Assembly (NCBI GenBank): GCA_026260175.1
Contig: JAKCWW010000198.1
Location: forward strand, 73,561-137,498
Direction of reading: 5' to 3'
Source of the DNA: Reticulitermes lucifugus
Taxonomy: Eukaryota > Arthropoda > Insecta > Blattodea > Rhinotermitidae
DNA: 63,938 nucleotides
Positions 22,742 to 33,562 of the stretch are shown in pieces; positions within the stretch are counted from its first letter, which is position 1, and each line of letters begins with the position of its first letter. Under the pieces are notes generated by a model that did not search any database, had not been told where the DNA came from, and was given only the letters and a program-made list of their open reading frames with translations. The position numbers were made by a program, and so were the translations under genes.

Positions 22742-23100
22742 AATACTTGTCATGAAATGCATTTTATTAAGTGAATATGTTGATTGATGTATTAATTGTA
22801 AGAATATGCAGGATATGAGTAATAAAAATGATAATTTGTTTTATATAATAGCTTTTCTAGTTATTTTAGTTCTAGCTAGTTTATTTGTAGCTAAAGTGCG
22901 TGGAATCTTTTCGACTGTTTGAGAGAATTTTATTATGCAGATACAACAAAGGAGAAGGGATATGTTCCTTTTATATTCCTGACGGCGAACAACTAGCCAG
23001 ACCGGAGCATTCTCCACTGCTGCGAACTAAACTTTTGGACCACTAACTCCTTTGTAAATATACAGTTCCGTCGCTATTAAGCTGCCGTTCATAGCGCAGT

Positions 23101-23128
23101 TATTGATTGATTGATTGATTGATTGACT
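23101..23128. repeat. (ATTG)n microsatellite
   Basis: Six ATTG units followed by ACTGACG. Confidence 0.85.
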
Positions 23129-23430
23129 GACGTTGGAGCCCTCATAGTTAATATTCCATTTTCAGATACAGCCGGAAGTCAGAGGGGAATACTTAAAAGT
23201 GCTTAAAGTGAATGCGTGAACACCTCAGTATCTCTTTTTCGATAGAAAGTCCTTGTGAGGAAAGCATAAATAATTTGGCAGTTTCAAAGGCACGTGTTCC
23301 ATACATTGCGACTGTGTATCCGTAGGAATGAACACTGGAAATGAGAACAGTAGAAATTGGTCAGAACTACTCAACACATAATTATAGTCAAATTACTAAT
23401 AAACGTGTGATTTTATACTGAAACAAGACA

Positions 23431-23946
23431 GGCAATATACGTATAACGTAGCACTGAGGCGCGTTCACGTAACAATTGTTGCCGTGGAAAAGTAATAAGT
23501 ATTAAAATATTCGGAGTGTGTGTCTATTCTTGCCTTAGTTATCCAGCATGCAAGTCGCATCTTTTCTCTGCCGTACTATATTGTCATCTGTGGCCTGTCC
23601 GGCTCTACCATATTTTTCCGCATTATCTCATAAACGGCACGATTTTGAAAAAAAAATATATTGAACACAAAATGAGTGTTTGATTTCCTCTGCAACGTTT
23701 GAAACATTTCTCACTCTACGAAGAATTCAGGGAGATGTCAATAATGTACCTAGATTTTCATGTAAAGTACCCGTTATTATTGCGATATTTTAAGCAAATA
23801 TTCCCGACAGATTTCCAAAAATCAAGTATCAAATTTTACGAACATCTGTCCAGTGGGAGCCGAGTTCCAGGCGGACAGACAGACAAACGGACAGACATGA
23901 AGAAGATAATAGTCGCTTTTCGCAATTTTGCGAATGTGCCTAAAAA
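23431..23946 (+). repeat. Same interspersed repeat, copy 3 (longest)
   Basis: From GGCAATATACGTATAACGTA, then GCACTGAGGCGCGTTCACGT, to GACATGAAGAAGATAATAGT, CGCTTTTCGCAATTTTGCGA and ATGTGCCTAAAAA, about 516 bases. It shares a middle segment (CCGCATTATCTCATAAACGG, CACGATTTT) with copy 4, so these two are probably full length. Frame: IKFYEHLSSGSR...GQTDKRTDMKKIIVAFRNFA. Confidence 0.65.
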
Positions 23947-24748
23947 GCACATGCCAGTTACAAATATCTATATTTTGGCAGACTGGATGGAATCTATTCC
24001 TTGCAGTTTATTACTTTCGGGCTTATTTGGAATGAAAATAACTAGCTAAATATTATCACAGAATTTGTAAATTGAAAGTTTCTTTTTCCGTTGTCATTTG
24101 AACGGCTTCAGGAGATTGATATAGGCGTGCATTACCTGCAGTTTTACAGCAGACTTGCCTTTTCTACATTTAATTTGGATATTATTTAATTTTTAAGTTG
24201 TGTGACGCTGTGTAGCCTTGCGTAAGCGAACTGACGCCTCAAACGAGCCGTCTGCTGCCTGCATCATCGGGGTTCCAAACAAACCCTGATAATGGGTTAG
24301 GAAGACCCTGTGAACAATCAGTAAACTTCCACCAGAGTACAGGGCGTTATATCTCAGAAGGCAGCTGGCTTTAGTTACAGCAATAACAAAACCTCGTCTT
24401 ACATTACATGATCTTCTTTTCATTCAGTCATTTCTTTTCCTTTTCCTTCCTTCTTATATTCTTTCTGTTGTCGTTGTGGTCATCTGTTTTCCCTCGAATA
24501 CACACAACATCGGCTGTTGCCACATATAATACAAACATATTTTAACCGTTCATCTCTTCATATTCTTTCAAAACCATTTAAATTGGACATACATTATTTT
24601 CATATTTAAATATATTGTCATAAATAAGAATCACTTTAATATCTCTCTGATAATAATTTCCTTCAGCAGAGAGTAACCTAAATTCATGTAAAAAATTAAA
24701 AGCTTAAGAAACCAACATATGCACTATATTCTTACAAGTAAGTCAATT

Positions 24749-24792
24749 ACCCCTACATATGTTTCGGCTTCAACAAGCCATCCTCAGGGGGT
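24749..24792 (-). ncRNA. Hammerhead motif, left arm of foldback
   Basis: On the minus strand: ACCCC, CUGAGGA, U, GGCUU-GUUG-AAGCC, GAA, ACAUAUGU, A17, GGGGU. Stem I has five pairs and stem II five pairs. Stem III is an eight-base perfect self-complement. All core bases are intact. Predicted cleavage is 3' of the A complementary to 24754. Confidence 0.72.
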
Positions 24793-24932
24793 CAAAGTTC
24801 TATATATGCTTGACATCCATTAGTTCAATTTTAAACACCTCGTACATCAACATATAATAAAATTTTGTTTTATGTTGATGTATGAGGTGTTTAAAATTGA
24901 ACTAATGGATGTCAAGCATATGTAGAACTTTG

Positions 24933-24976
24933 ACCCCCTGAGGATGGCTTGTTGAAGCCAAAACATATGTAGGGGC
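24933..24976 (+). ncRNA. Hammerhead motif, right arm, G12 mutated
   Basis: Partner of the 24749-24792 motif on the other strand, with the same stem II and the same ACAUAUGU stem III. The GAA after stem II reads AAA at 24960-24962. G12 acts in catalysis in hammerheads, so this copy should be inactive. The last stem I pair is also lost (GGGGC against ACCCC). Confidence 0.65.
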
Positions 24977-26145
24977 AATTGGGTTACTTATGAGAATATA
25001 GTGCATATGTTGATTTCTTAAGCTTTTAAATTGTTATCAAGATGCACGGTGAATACAACGTGAACTCATGTAATAAAGTCGTGGTCACCTAGACCATGGC
25101 AGTACACGTTACAGAGGTCTGGGGAACACTAACGTAAAAATTTGCTTATTTATAAAATAAATTTAAGGTGAATACACGCAGTTGTGTAGTATAACCTATT
25201 TAGTGGTACGTCACTTTGAATTTGCCTCTATCTCTGGAGAACATTTATAACTGTGAAAAAATAATAACCTAAATTAGTGGAGAGTTAAGAATGTCATTCC
25301 ACGAAATAAAATATATATCAGGAAATGTTCACGAAATAAATTATTCCTGTCTGAAATAAGGAAGGCGATTCGGAAGCTAGAGTTTTCTGATGTTTGAATT
25401 CTCTTGACTGCTTCTAACGAGTAACTTTGGACTACGTAGCAATTCATCCATTTACTTTTAATCCTAGAGCTATTGTTAAACCAACCTGTTACAATGGGAA
25501 ATGTCTCTCTGCGGTCAGCTATTCTGTGTTCTGTTGGCTTGTGTTGTTACGTAATTAGGCCCTTTTGTTTGTCGAGCAATGAAGGGACCAAGTGAATACA
25601 ATGCTCGGCGGTTGACAAGAAACCGTTGCCCCAGTACATTTTACCTCCTTGAATATTTTATATAAAGAGCACCACATGGGGCTTCCGCCTTTATCTTTAA
25701 TGGCTGGTGGGCGGTAAGTCGCAGAGACGCGTGTACATTACGTGGTAGCTATATTTGGCTGATACCTGGTGGAGCATAAACTTATTCTCAAAAGGAACCG
25801 ACTTATTTTTCAAACTTACGAACGTGGCTACTTAATCTTTAATCTTTAAGCGATTTGAGCCCCACTGATATATATATATAGCATACTTTTCCGCTTCGTC
25901 AAATCAATTATTATGATTATTGCCAAGTTGTTAAAAACTAGCAGAATCAGTTATGACATTTATAGTAGTGTTCAATCAGTTTCTTACATTGTAAACTGGT
26001 ATTATTAGTAATTAGGATTATTGTACAGTGTAGCCACCTGAGTAGTGGACTTTTCGTGCCCTGTATTAGTTTCTACTTTAATTACTGTACAGTGTCCACC
26101 TTAAAGCTGAACCCACTCATACAATCTACATTAACAATACACATT

Positions 26146-26305
26146 TTAAATCAGGTGTTCGAAATGGCCTGCTTGAACTTTCAGGCCTGCTTGACACCTG
26201 GTGAATAAATCGTTACAAACTGTCTGAACTTCTTGTCTAGAAGTTGCCAATACTGTGCGCCCGATTACTTCCCTAAGTTCGTCTTCCCTGTGTGGATTAT
26301 CTGAC
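26146..26305 (-). pseudogene. C-terminal piece of a mariner-like/DUF4817-type transposase
   Basis: The minus-strand frame reads DNPHREDELREVIGRTVLAT, SRQEVQTVCNDLFTRCQAGL and KVQAGHFEHLI, then TAA at 26148-26146. The closing RCQA(x)L(x)...GHFEHL(L/I)-stop block is the C-terminus I associate with insect Tc1/mariner-like transposases annotated with DUF4817. Catalytic residues are not in this fragment, which is isolated and truncated at its 5' side. Identity is from recognition of the terminal block only. Confidence 0.5.
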
Positions 26306-27249
26306 GACCAAACCCGTTATTTCAAGGATTTGCGTGATCCTTTAAGTAATCTCGTCTCTAAAATAAGTTAGCATACTAACGACTTCACTACTACACAGTG
26401 CTTCACAGAACCAGTTACAAAACCATACTGTCGCGACAAAAATTTGGGTTTTCTTTTTCGCAACTGTAAATTTGTATGGTTTGAAATTAAGAAATTTTGT
26501 GGCTGTGTGTACACAAATGGCTTTGAGACACCTCTTGCTTGGGATAAGGATCTTAAGTATTTTCGCGGACGTTCTTCTGAACGCCCCCAGTACCATCTAA
26601 TGTTACTGAAAGAACACGCTGCATTTTTCTCGCTTATTTAACAAGGAACATGTTAATTCACCAGTTGAAATATTTTCGGTTTCAAAAGAATTGAAACCTA
26701 CTTCCAAATTTGGTATTAGAACTTTTATAGGATTTTATTCCTTGCATAGGTTTCCAAAATATAAACGCCCTGCAGTACACCCTACCTCGTATTCACGAAT
26801 AACAACAGTAATTTACGTCAGAACGGAAAAAACTAATGTTAAACTGTAATTAAAGTTTACGGACAGACAGCAGCTTACGTCTGTTGCGCGTAGCTATGAA
26901 CTGGAATGTGTGACGAAACCTTCAAACAATGTCAGGAAACCGAAAGAGCTGCGATAAAACTGCGGGAGATGAGTGATGCAGTGCCTGACATACTCGCCGA
27001 CTGTGTGAGTTCCACTTTGAAATGGACTCAGTGTGTGATCATTAATGCTTATGTACCCTTTAGTCGCGTTTATATACTCATACTAAGAACGAATGGAACA
27101 CAGTTTGTGATAGGTCTGCTGTTAAAGAGTTTTTAAAAGGGTCTTTTCTTCCTCGAAATTACATATTACTGCATAACACATAACATCAAGTAAAATTCAT
27201 GCTGTTTATATACGTATGGGGCGGAGTCCTTGCGAAGTTACAATCATTG

Positions 27250-27560
27250 ATTTGGCCGAGAAATTTCACGCTTTATGCAGAATCCAAAATTTCTATTCAG
27301 TCCACAATCTCCCACCCTATACCTTCACATTCTTTTTAATATTGTCCTACTATTTACACTTGTGTCTTGCGCATGGGTTTTCCCTTCACGTTTCCAACCA
27401 AAACTTCTTTTTGTCTTTGTTATGTCTTCCGTACATGCAATATTTCCTGCCCACTTTCTCCTCACTGATTGGTCATTAGCAGCGTTTGGTGCAGAATATT
27501 GTACAAATTATGGAATTCCTCATTGCACCATCCTGCTACTTTATTTATAAAGGTAAATTA
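27250..27560 (-). mobile_element. LINE 3'-end fragment, diverged
   Basis: The antisense frame FPSRFQPKLLFVFVMSSVHA followed by FPAHFLLTDWS resembles the block order of the copies at 3345 and 61170. It is more diverged, so the call is tentative. Confidence 0.35.
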
Positions 27561-27589
27561 CACCCTATAACATGCTATTAAGTTACCGG

Positions 27590-27715
27590 GGGGATAGAGA
27601 TATAGATATATCCTTTCTTTAATCTCGGCGCTAAATAGGGGTAGGTGGCCAACAGCAGGCCTGGCCGCTTTACCTCCGGGAAAGAGCCCTGATACCCATT
27701 GTACAGGTTGCTGGG
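27590..27715 (-). repeat. Third-family SINE tail fragment
   Basis: CCGCTTTACCTCCGGGAAAG ... GGTTGCTGGGTGGG parallels the 60545-60760 body (CCGCTTTACCCCCGGGG ... GGAGGCTGGGTGGG). No head was seen. Confidence 0.55.
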
Positions 27716-28037
27716 TGGGTATTTCGTTCGTATTCGGAATAAGTATTCTGAACACTTCCTTCTCAGGTAACCGAAGTAACTTCTACTGTGTGAGGCAGCG
27801 TCCCACAGAACAGTCACCTGAATATTCGCAGAAGTGAGAACATCAGATATCAGCAACAGATGTTATTATCATTAAAAGAACATTATAAATTTGAGTTCTT
27901 ATGCGGAGTACGATAGTTTACTAGTCTTGATTTGTACTGTGTTTCGGAAAACGTATAACTGTCATGTGGACTTGACATGTCTGGTAATTGGAAACAGTTT
28001 GACTGCTTCCTCTACAAGTTCTTGTTTTGTGTTGCAG

Positions 28038-28130
28038 TTACGGTGGCCTCATCTTCCTGGCAACGCAGATTGCCTCCGGAATGAAGTACCTGGAATCACT
28101 GGAACTGGTGCACAGGGATCTGGCAGCGAG
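28038..28130 (+). CDS. Ddr: Ddr exon: catalytic-loop exon
   Basis: A 93-base exon that continues the DDR kinase frame. The first T completes AG|T (Ser), then [20 protein letters not shown] and [10 protein letters not shown] follow. [11 protein letters not shown] and the catalytic-loop HRDLAAR motif are hallmarks of the DDR family. The HRD Asp and the LAARN Arg-Asn, which bind substrate and metal, are intact across the junction with the next exon. The acceptor is TTTTGTGTTGCAG and the donor is GCGAG/GTGCGT. It leaves AG to be completed by A at 39414 (Arg). The exon sits 21 kb from its upstream neighbour and 11 kb from the next, so an automated gene caller could easily miss it. Confidence 0.95.
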
Positions 28131-29429
28131 GTGCGTGTGCTGATAGAATTGTCATTTTGTTCCCAGAGTTCATAATTATGTTCCAAAGACGCGCTCTGCC
28201 TGATAAGAATTCATAGTTTTAGCATCGTTATATGTATATATAGTACGTTTTATAAGAGACTGTGCAGTGACAGTAGGTTATGTAGTGGTATTAAATATGT
28301 CTTATTATAGTCAGGTCTGCTATTAGCTTCCTTCTTTAATGCGAATTGGCTATAACACGATCGATGAATAGGTGAACGCTCTTTGTATAACGCGAACTTT
28401 ACACGCGAGTTGGCTATTACGTGATTTCAGCGACCATTGTGAAGGAATAAGGTTGGATGACGGGCCAATATTTTTATGGTCTGACCACATTTTTATTAGG
28501 CTATCAGAGGAACGCATCTATAGCGTTATAGCAAAACTGACTGTGTTATAAAAACAATATAATCCCAAACCAAATTTAAATTATGAGCTCTTACGTAACA
28601 TTTCTCAGTGTTCCATGTCATATTTTAAGTCCTCATCTGTGATAGCTGAGATTGCTGCTGATAAATTTCACTGCATAGTTTATTTTGAAACACGTTGCGC
28701 TATTCGCTTCTGTTCATCTATACAACCAACGTTTTAAGCGGATTTCACAGCACTGGCTTATTATGCAATCGATGTGTTTAAACCGTATTGGGTGGGGGGG
28801 GCATCATCAGGCTAACATATGCACTTATTTACACAAATTATTCGCAGTTGTATACAGTGTGACACGTTTTCATGTCCCTCAGCACTGTACTTCTCACGAG
28901 GTGTCCCGGCAGATGCTTGATACAGCTGCCACGCTTAGGGACACGATAACATGGGAACTGTGTATATATTTGCAACATTGATAAATGGACAAAATTATAT
29001 TAAAATAAATCATATATTAAATTAAAACCAAATAGAAGATTAAAATAAAAATACGTACATCAGCTGAATTCACTTTTACGTGCCTGGTAACTTTTAGTAG
29101 CTGTACATAGTGCTTCTCTTTACTTGTATTGAACTTCTTTCACAGGATCGGTCTAATATTTATACTCGTATATTGTATATTTGTATTTATTTCTAATGTT
29201 TCGCACCGATTATAATGAGTATTATTTCTGTATCACGCAAAATTTTCGCTTCCGTTAGATGTTCAACAGCTGCAAATTTAGTATGTCATGATATAGATGT
29301 TTTAGTTAGCCAATCAGAATTCTGAAAAAGATTTTCGCTTGTTCTTTCACTGAGGTTCATTTGGGTAATGATTCGAATAATTTAGCTGAACTGTAATTGA
29401 ACTGATGTTATTAATCTAATTATTTTTAC

Positions 29430-29545
29430 GTTTTGTTGTTTGTATGTGTTCATTTGTGTAATTTATGTTGTGTTTAGTTTGTGCTAGTTTTGAAACTGGC
29501 CACTACGCTATTAAGCTAGCATGTTAATGAACGAAAATTTAATTA
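29430..29545 (+). repeat. TTGAA-type retroelement tail
   Basis: TTGTGCTAGTTTTGAAACTGGCCACTACGC then CTAGCATGTTAATGAACGAA parallels the end of the 33.2-33.56 kb copy (TTGACCATTAAGCTGTTAAACTACCACGTCAATAAA). Confidence 0.4.
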
Positions 29546-29784
29546 TTGTTATTATTGTCATTATTATTTAGTATTCGGTGTTTTTCTTATTTCCTTTACT
29601 TTTATTCACAACTGCACAGAGTTATTTCTTTCTTCTTTGTCTGTCGTGGCTGTTTGCTTTGTTTTGTAGTTGATATTGTTTGTGCATTTACAATTCTCCA
29701 TGCCGTGTACGTACTTATAACAACATATATTACCACCAACACTTACACAAAGTTAAAACAAAATATGTAAAAAAACTTCAGAAG

Positions 29785-29828
29785 ATTCCCACATGTTTCG
29801 GTGCACTAGTACACCATCTTCAGGGGAA
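29785..29828 (-). ncRNA. Hammerhead motif lacking H17
   Basis: On the minus strand: UUCCC, CUGAAGA, U, GGUGUA-CUAG-UGCACC (six pairs, one G-U), GAA, ACAUGU, then GGGAAUC. Stem I pairs fully (UUCCC with GGGAA), but only if the base at the cleavage position is consumed. The required A, C or U is missing, so this copy should not cleave. Confidence 0.55.
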
Positions 29829-29922
29829 CACGCTGAACAGTTAAAAATACACAACCCCGGTTATTAAAATTGTTAAAACACCACTTAATGATGCATTATG
29901 TTAAAATATTATGTTAACATTT

Positions 29923-29969
29923 TTGGTGCGTTGAACGTTGTTCAACTTGAACAACGTTCAACGCACCAA
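29923..29969. repeat. Perfect 23-bp inverted repeat, 1-bp spacer
   Basis: The arms TTGGTGCGTTGAACGTTG-TTCAA and its exact complement surround C29946. Similarity continues outward imperfectly to about 29912-29980. It sits 100 bases from the hammerhead remnant at 29785-29828. Confidence 0.9.
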
Positions 29970-32261
29970 CAATGTTTTTAAGTTGCTTCGGCCAGTCCCT
30001 TCGATTAATACTGCTCCCATTACTATAACTTCCCTTTTCTTCATCCTCTATCTTTCTCTCCGACTCCTTTTACCCTATGTTGCTGACGTAATTCTCTGCT
30101 TTCCTTCAGGATGGTTACAGACGTGCCCTTGTAATGGCAATAGTCGTAATATGTAATAAACTGGAACTTTCTACCGTTGTACATTGACTGAATTAGCAAA
30201 GTGGTCACACATCGATATATAAACACACTTTTCTAATAATTTCATCGTATTTTTATCTATCTATCCCATGTATTATATTTTGTATTGCCAATTTGATTGG
30301 AAGAGTGGCGTCAGGCTAAAAAACGCGTCCAAAGCATTTCGTGGAGGAAACAGAAGGTGAAATACATAATACATTTTTCGAAAGATAATTAGTCATCATG
30401 AGCTTAACCAAATTCACATCGTACTAGTTTCCATACTTTGTTAACATTCTACCAATCACAGTATTCATACTGTATGAGGAGGGGATGATTTTGAAATTAA
30501 TTTGTGATCATATTTATTTTAAAGCTCTGCAGAGGATATAAATTATATTTTCTGGAACCATAATTCTCTATAGTATTGAGCTATGACCCTCTATGAGGCT
30601 ATATATCTGCCCTGTTCCAAGTACAGGCTGTTATATTTTGCTCCAGAAGTAACATTTCCGAAGCGAACTACACAAGCAGTCTTCCCATAAAACACACAGT
30701 ACGTCAGAATAGAGTATCTTCCTCGTTAAACAAGTTCACTTCTTTTAATGTCGTATAACGTAAAGGATTATGTCAGGGATAAAACGAGTCCTTGAAACTT
30801 TTAGCACTGGTCCATGAAGTTTTCATGGCCTGTGAATAACTCGAGCTCTGGAACAACATGAATTCAGTTAAGCGATCAGTTTGGGTCCACTGTCTCACTC
30901 TCTTCCGCGTCGAAATGCTTATTAAAGTTACACAGGTACTTTAGGCTCAGTTTTCGATACAGGAATCCAGCGTAAAATTTAATACCTGTGTTGGAAACGT
31001 TCTTTACTTATGAAGAAGGGGATAAATGCGGATCTATTTATTCCCCTGTGGAAGATAAAAGACATACAGTGTACAGTTTATTATGTGGACTACATTTACT
31101 AGCATGATGGACCACTAACCATCGAAGTCTCTTTTTTTACCAGCATAACTTTACTAATAAATAGAAAAAATATTTATTGAAATTGAACTTTAACTCACAG
31201 ACAGATCCCGACAAATGGAAAATTAGAGCTGAAGAAAGGTCAAGGTAAATGAAGTAGTGTTAAGTCAGAATTTCAAAATTGTGGACTGTAAAATTATCTG
31301 AAATTCTTGCACAGCTATAGCGTGGTGTAATGCGGATATAAGCACTTTTATTAACTCAATTGAACAAATAAAAAAGAGATGTCTAAAAGACGACAAAAAG
31401 TAACATCATAACCACAAAAAATTTGTACAGATACACCATTAGTTAGTTTAAGAAAGGACACACCTAGCCTACAAACATAGGGCCCCGTTGATACCAAAAT
31501 GATTTCCATATTTCATATGACCATAGTAGCCTATTACGGACAAAAGGTCGCTTGGGTTTGGTATGTTACTAAATATGTTTGCGATCTGAAAGATATTGAC
31601 TTATATATTTCCGAAACATTAGTCGCAGAACGTGCTTTTATTTAGTTTGTAATTTTCATTGAAACACTAACATATTTTGAAAGTTTAATATTGCTGGGGT
31701 TGCGTAGCCTGGAAATGCGTACAAAAATTTTTTGGTACAGCTTTAGAAAAACCAACATCAAGTCCGACCACATTACTCACATGACGATTGTCCGTATTAT
31801 TAATTAAGGAGATGAAAAAGTATCGGAGAACGAGAAGGAACCGTACCGCGTGGCATGTTGTAGACGTACGTTGATGGTCGATAGTAAGGTATATTGAAGA
31901 AATAGGCTGTGAGAATGTGGACTGGATTAATCTGGCTATTAACTCCATGTTTGTGTATCTGTGCACATCTGTTCCCATGTCTGTCTGTCTGTCCACCCAA
32001 TAATTCTGTCTTTCTGTCTCCCTTCTTGTCTTACTTATCAACTTCTTTATGTTTTGGTCTATGCACGTGTACTGAAAGCCGTACAGTATTTGCCCTTCAA
32101 AAGCTGATTAATAGTAGTATAATTCTTCATGATAATTTGTGCCCAATGCTGAATTAGCTGCGTAAGACGTTGTTAGATGCAAAACAGGTACACATACTTG
32201 TCACGGTAACTATTTAAACGTTGACATCTCCATAATTCAGGGACTTAACGAGCGCATCCCT

Positions 32262-32770
32262 ATTAGGCGCTTTCGCATAATTGCGAAAAGCGACTATTTG
32301 TTTCGTCATGTCTGTCCGCATGAAACAACTCGGTTCCCACTGAAATGATTTTCACGAAATTTGATGTGAGTATTTTCTAAAATCTGTCGAGAAAATTCAA
32401 GTTTCGTTAAAATCCGTCAAGAATAATGGGTACCTTACATGAACACCTATGTACATTTATGATAATATCTCGCTGAATTCTTCTTAGAATGAGAACTGTT
32501 TCAGACAAAATTTGCAAAGAAAGTCAAAACACACATTTAATCTTGAGCAATTATTTTCTGAAAATCGTGCCGCTTGTGAGATAATGTGGAAAAATATTGT
32601 AGAGCCAGGCAGGCTACAGATGACAATATAATACGGCGCATGCGCTTTGCATTCTGGATAACCAAGGCTACAGATACCCATCAGAATATGTAATACATAT
32701 GGCTTTTCCACGGTTACAATTGTTACACCAAAGCGCCTCAGTATTACGTTATAGTACATTGCCTGGCTTG
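32262..32770 (-). repeat. Same interspersed repeat, copy 4
   Basis: An inverted copy of about 509 bases. The right end on the plus strand reads GCGCCTCAGTATTACGTTATAGTACATTGCC, and the left end ATTAGGCGCTTTCGCATAAT then TGCGAAAAGCGAC. Length and internal blocks match copy 3. Confidence 0.65.
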
Positions 32771-33229
32771 TGTGGTTTTGCTTAGAGGCGCGCCGGCCTG
32801 TGTGCCTCTTTACATCTATATAAAATGTAAATTCAGGGTCCACAACTCAACCTGATGTAAAATGGCAGTATATATGTATATGTATATGGTCTGCATTATG
32901 TATGTGCGCGCGCAAGCATGCCTGCATGTATGCATGTACTTACGTGTATGTACTATCTATATATATGTATATATGTATGTAGTTACGTAAGTATGTGTGT
33001 CAGATTGTAACGGGGGCTGACATCAATATTGAGGGTGAAACTACAAAAATATTTCTGAAACTATGTTAACTCCAAACGTCGAACCTGCCGTTCCACTAGA
33101 CGCGCTTTGGCAGCTAATGCCATCAGTAGTAATACTGGTATATTCAATGGAAGGTCTGTTTAGATAAAAAATTTGTTACGTACAGATATGTTAATAAGTA
33201 AATCAGAACTCTTAACCAGATTTTACTCT

Positions 33230-33562
33230 GTAATTCGGTCACTGACTTTTCATGTGAATTATGGTTTTAATTTAGTTACGTTATACGTAAATAATTTGAT
33301 TAGATTTTGTGCCGCTTATGCTACTGTTCTATGTAACTAATTGTTTGAGCAATACTGTTTACGTATTTAATTTAGATGCTGAGTCTGTTATAAATCTACC
33401 TTTGTTTTTGTTGTGTGGGTTTATTTGTTTGTTGTTTTGTTTGTTCCTCTCTGTGTGTCCTCATGTGATTTTTGTTGTACTTACGTTGTGCCTGTTTTAT
33501 AGTTGACCATTAAGCTGTTAAACTACCACGTCAATAAATGACAATTGAACTGAATTGAATTG
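33230..33562 (+). repeat. TTGAA-type retroelement tail
   Basis: Begins near TTTTCATGTGAATTATGGTTTTAATTTAG, as in the 3.77 kb copy. It ends with CAATAAATGACAATTGAAC and TGAATTGAATTG at 33530-33561. A long T-rich, open but unsupported frame lies between. Confidence 0.45.

Larger units (their letters stand above)
24694..25032. mobile_element. Foldback element with inverted hammerhead pair
   Basis: About 339 bases forming one long inverted repeat. The left arm begins AATTAAAAGCTTAAGAAACC and the right arm ends with its near-complement, TTTCTTAAGCTTTTAAATT. The arms are nearly identical throughout and meet around 24860. Each arm contains a hammerhead motif on opposite strands (24749-24792 minus, 24933-24976 plus). 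No open frame or clear target-site duplication was seen. It is likely a non-autonomous Penelope-like or retrozyme unit in head-to-head arrangement. Confidence 0.7.
7059..28037 (+). other. Ddr intron, about 21 kb, repeat-filled
   Basis: The GT...AG intron between the hinge and catalytic-loop exons, fixed by matching split codons on both sides. No host coding sequence was recognised inside it. It carries most of the mobile-element copies listed separately and a 284-base gap. Stretches without a recognised element, such as 14040-16400, 16760-18370, 19340-20640 and 25040-26140, show only low-complexity AT-rich sequence and short unsupported open frames. Confidence 0.85.
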
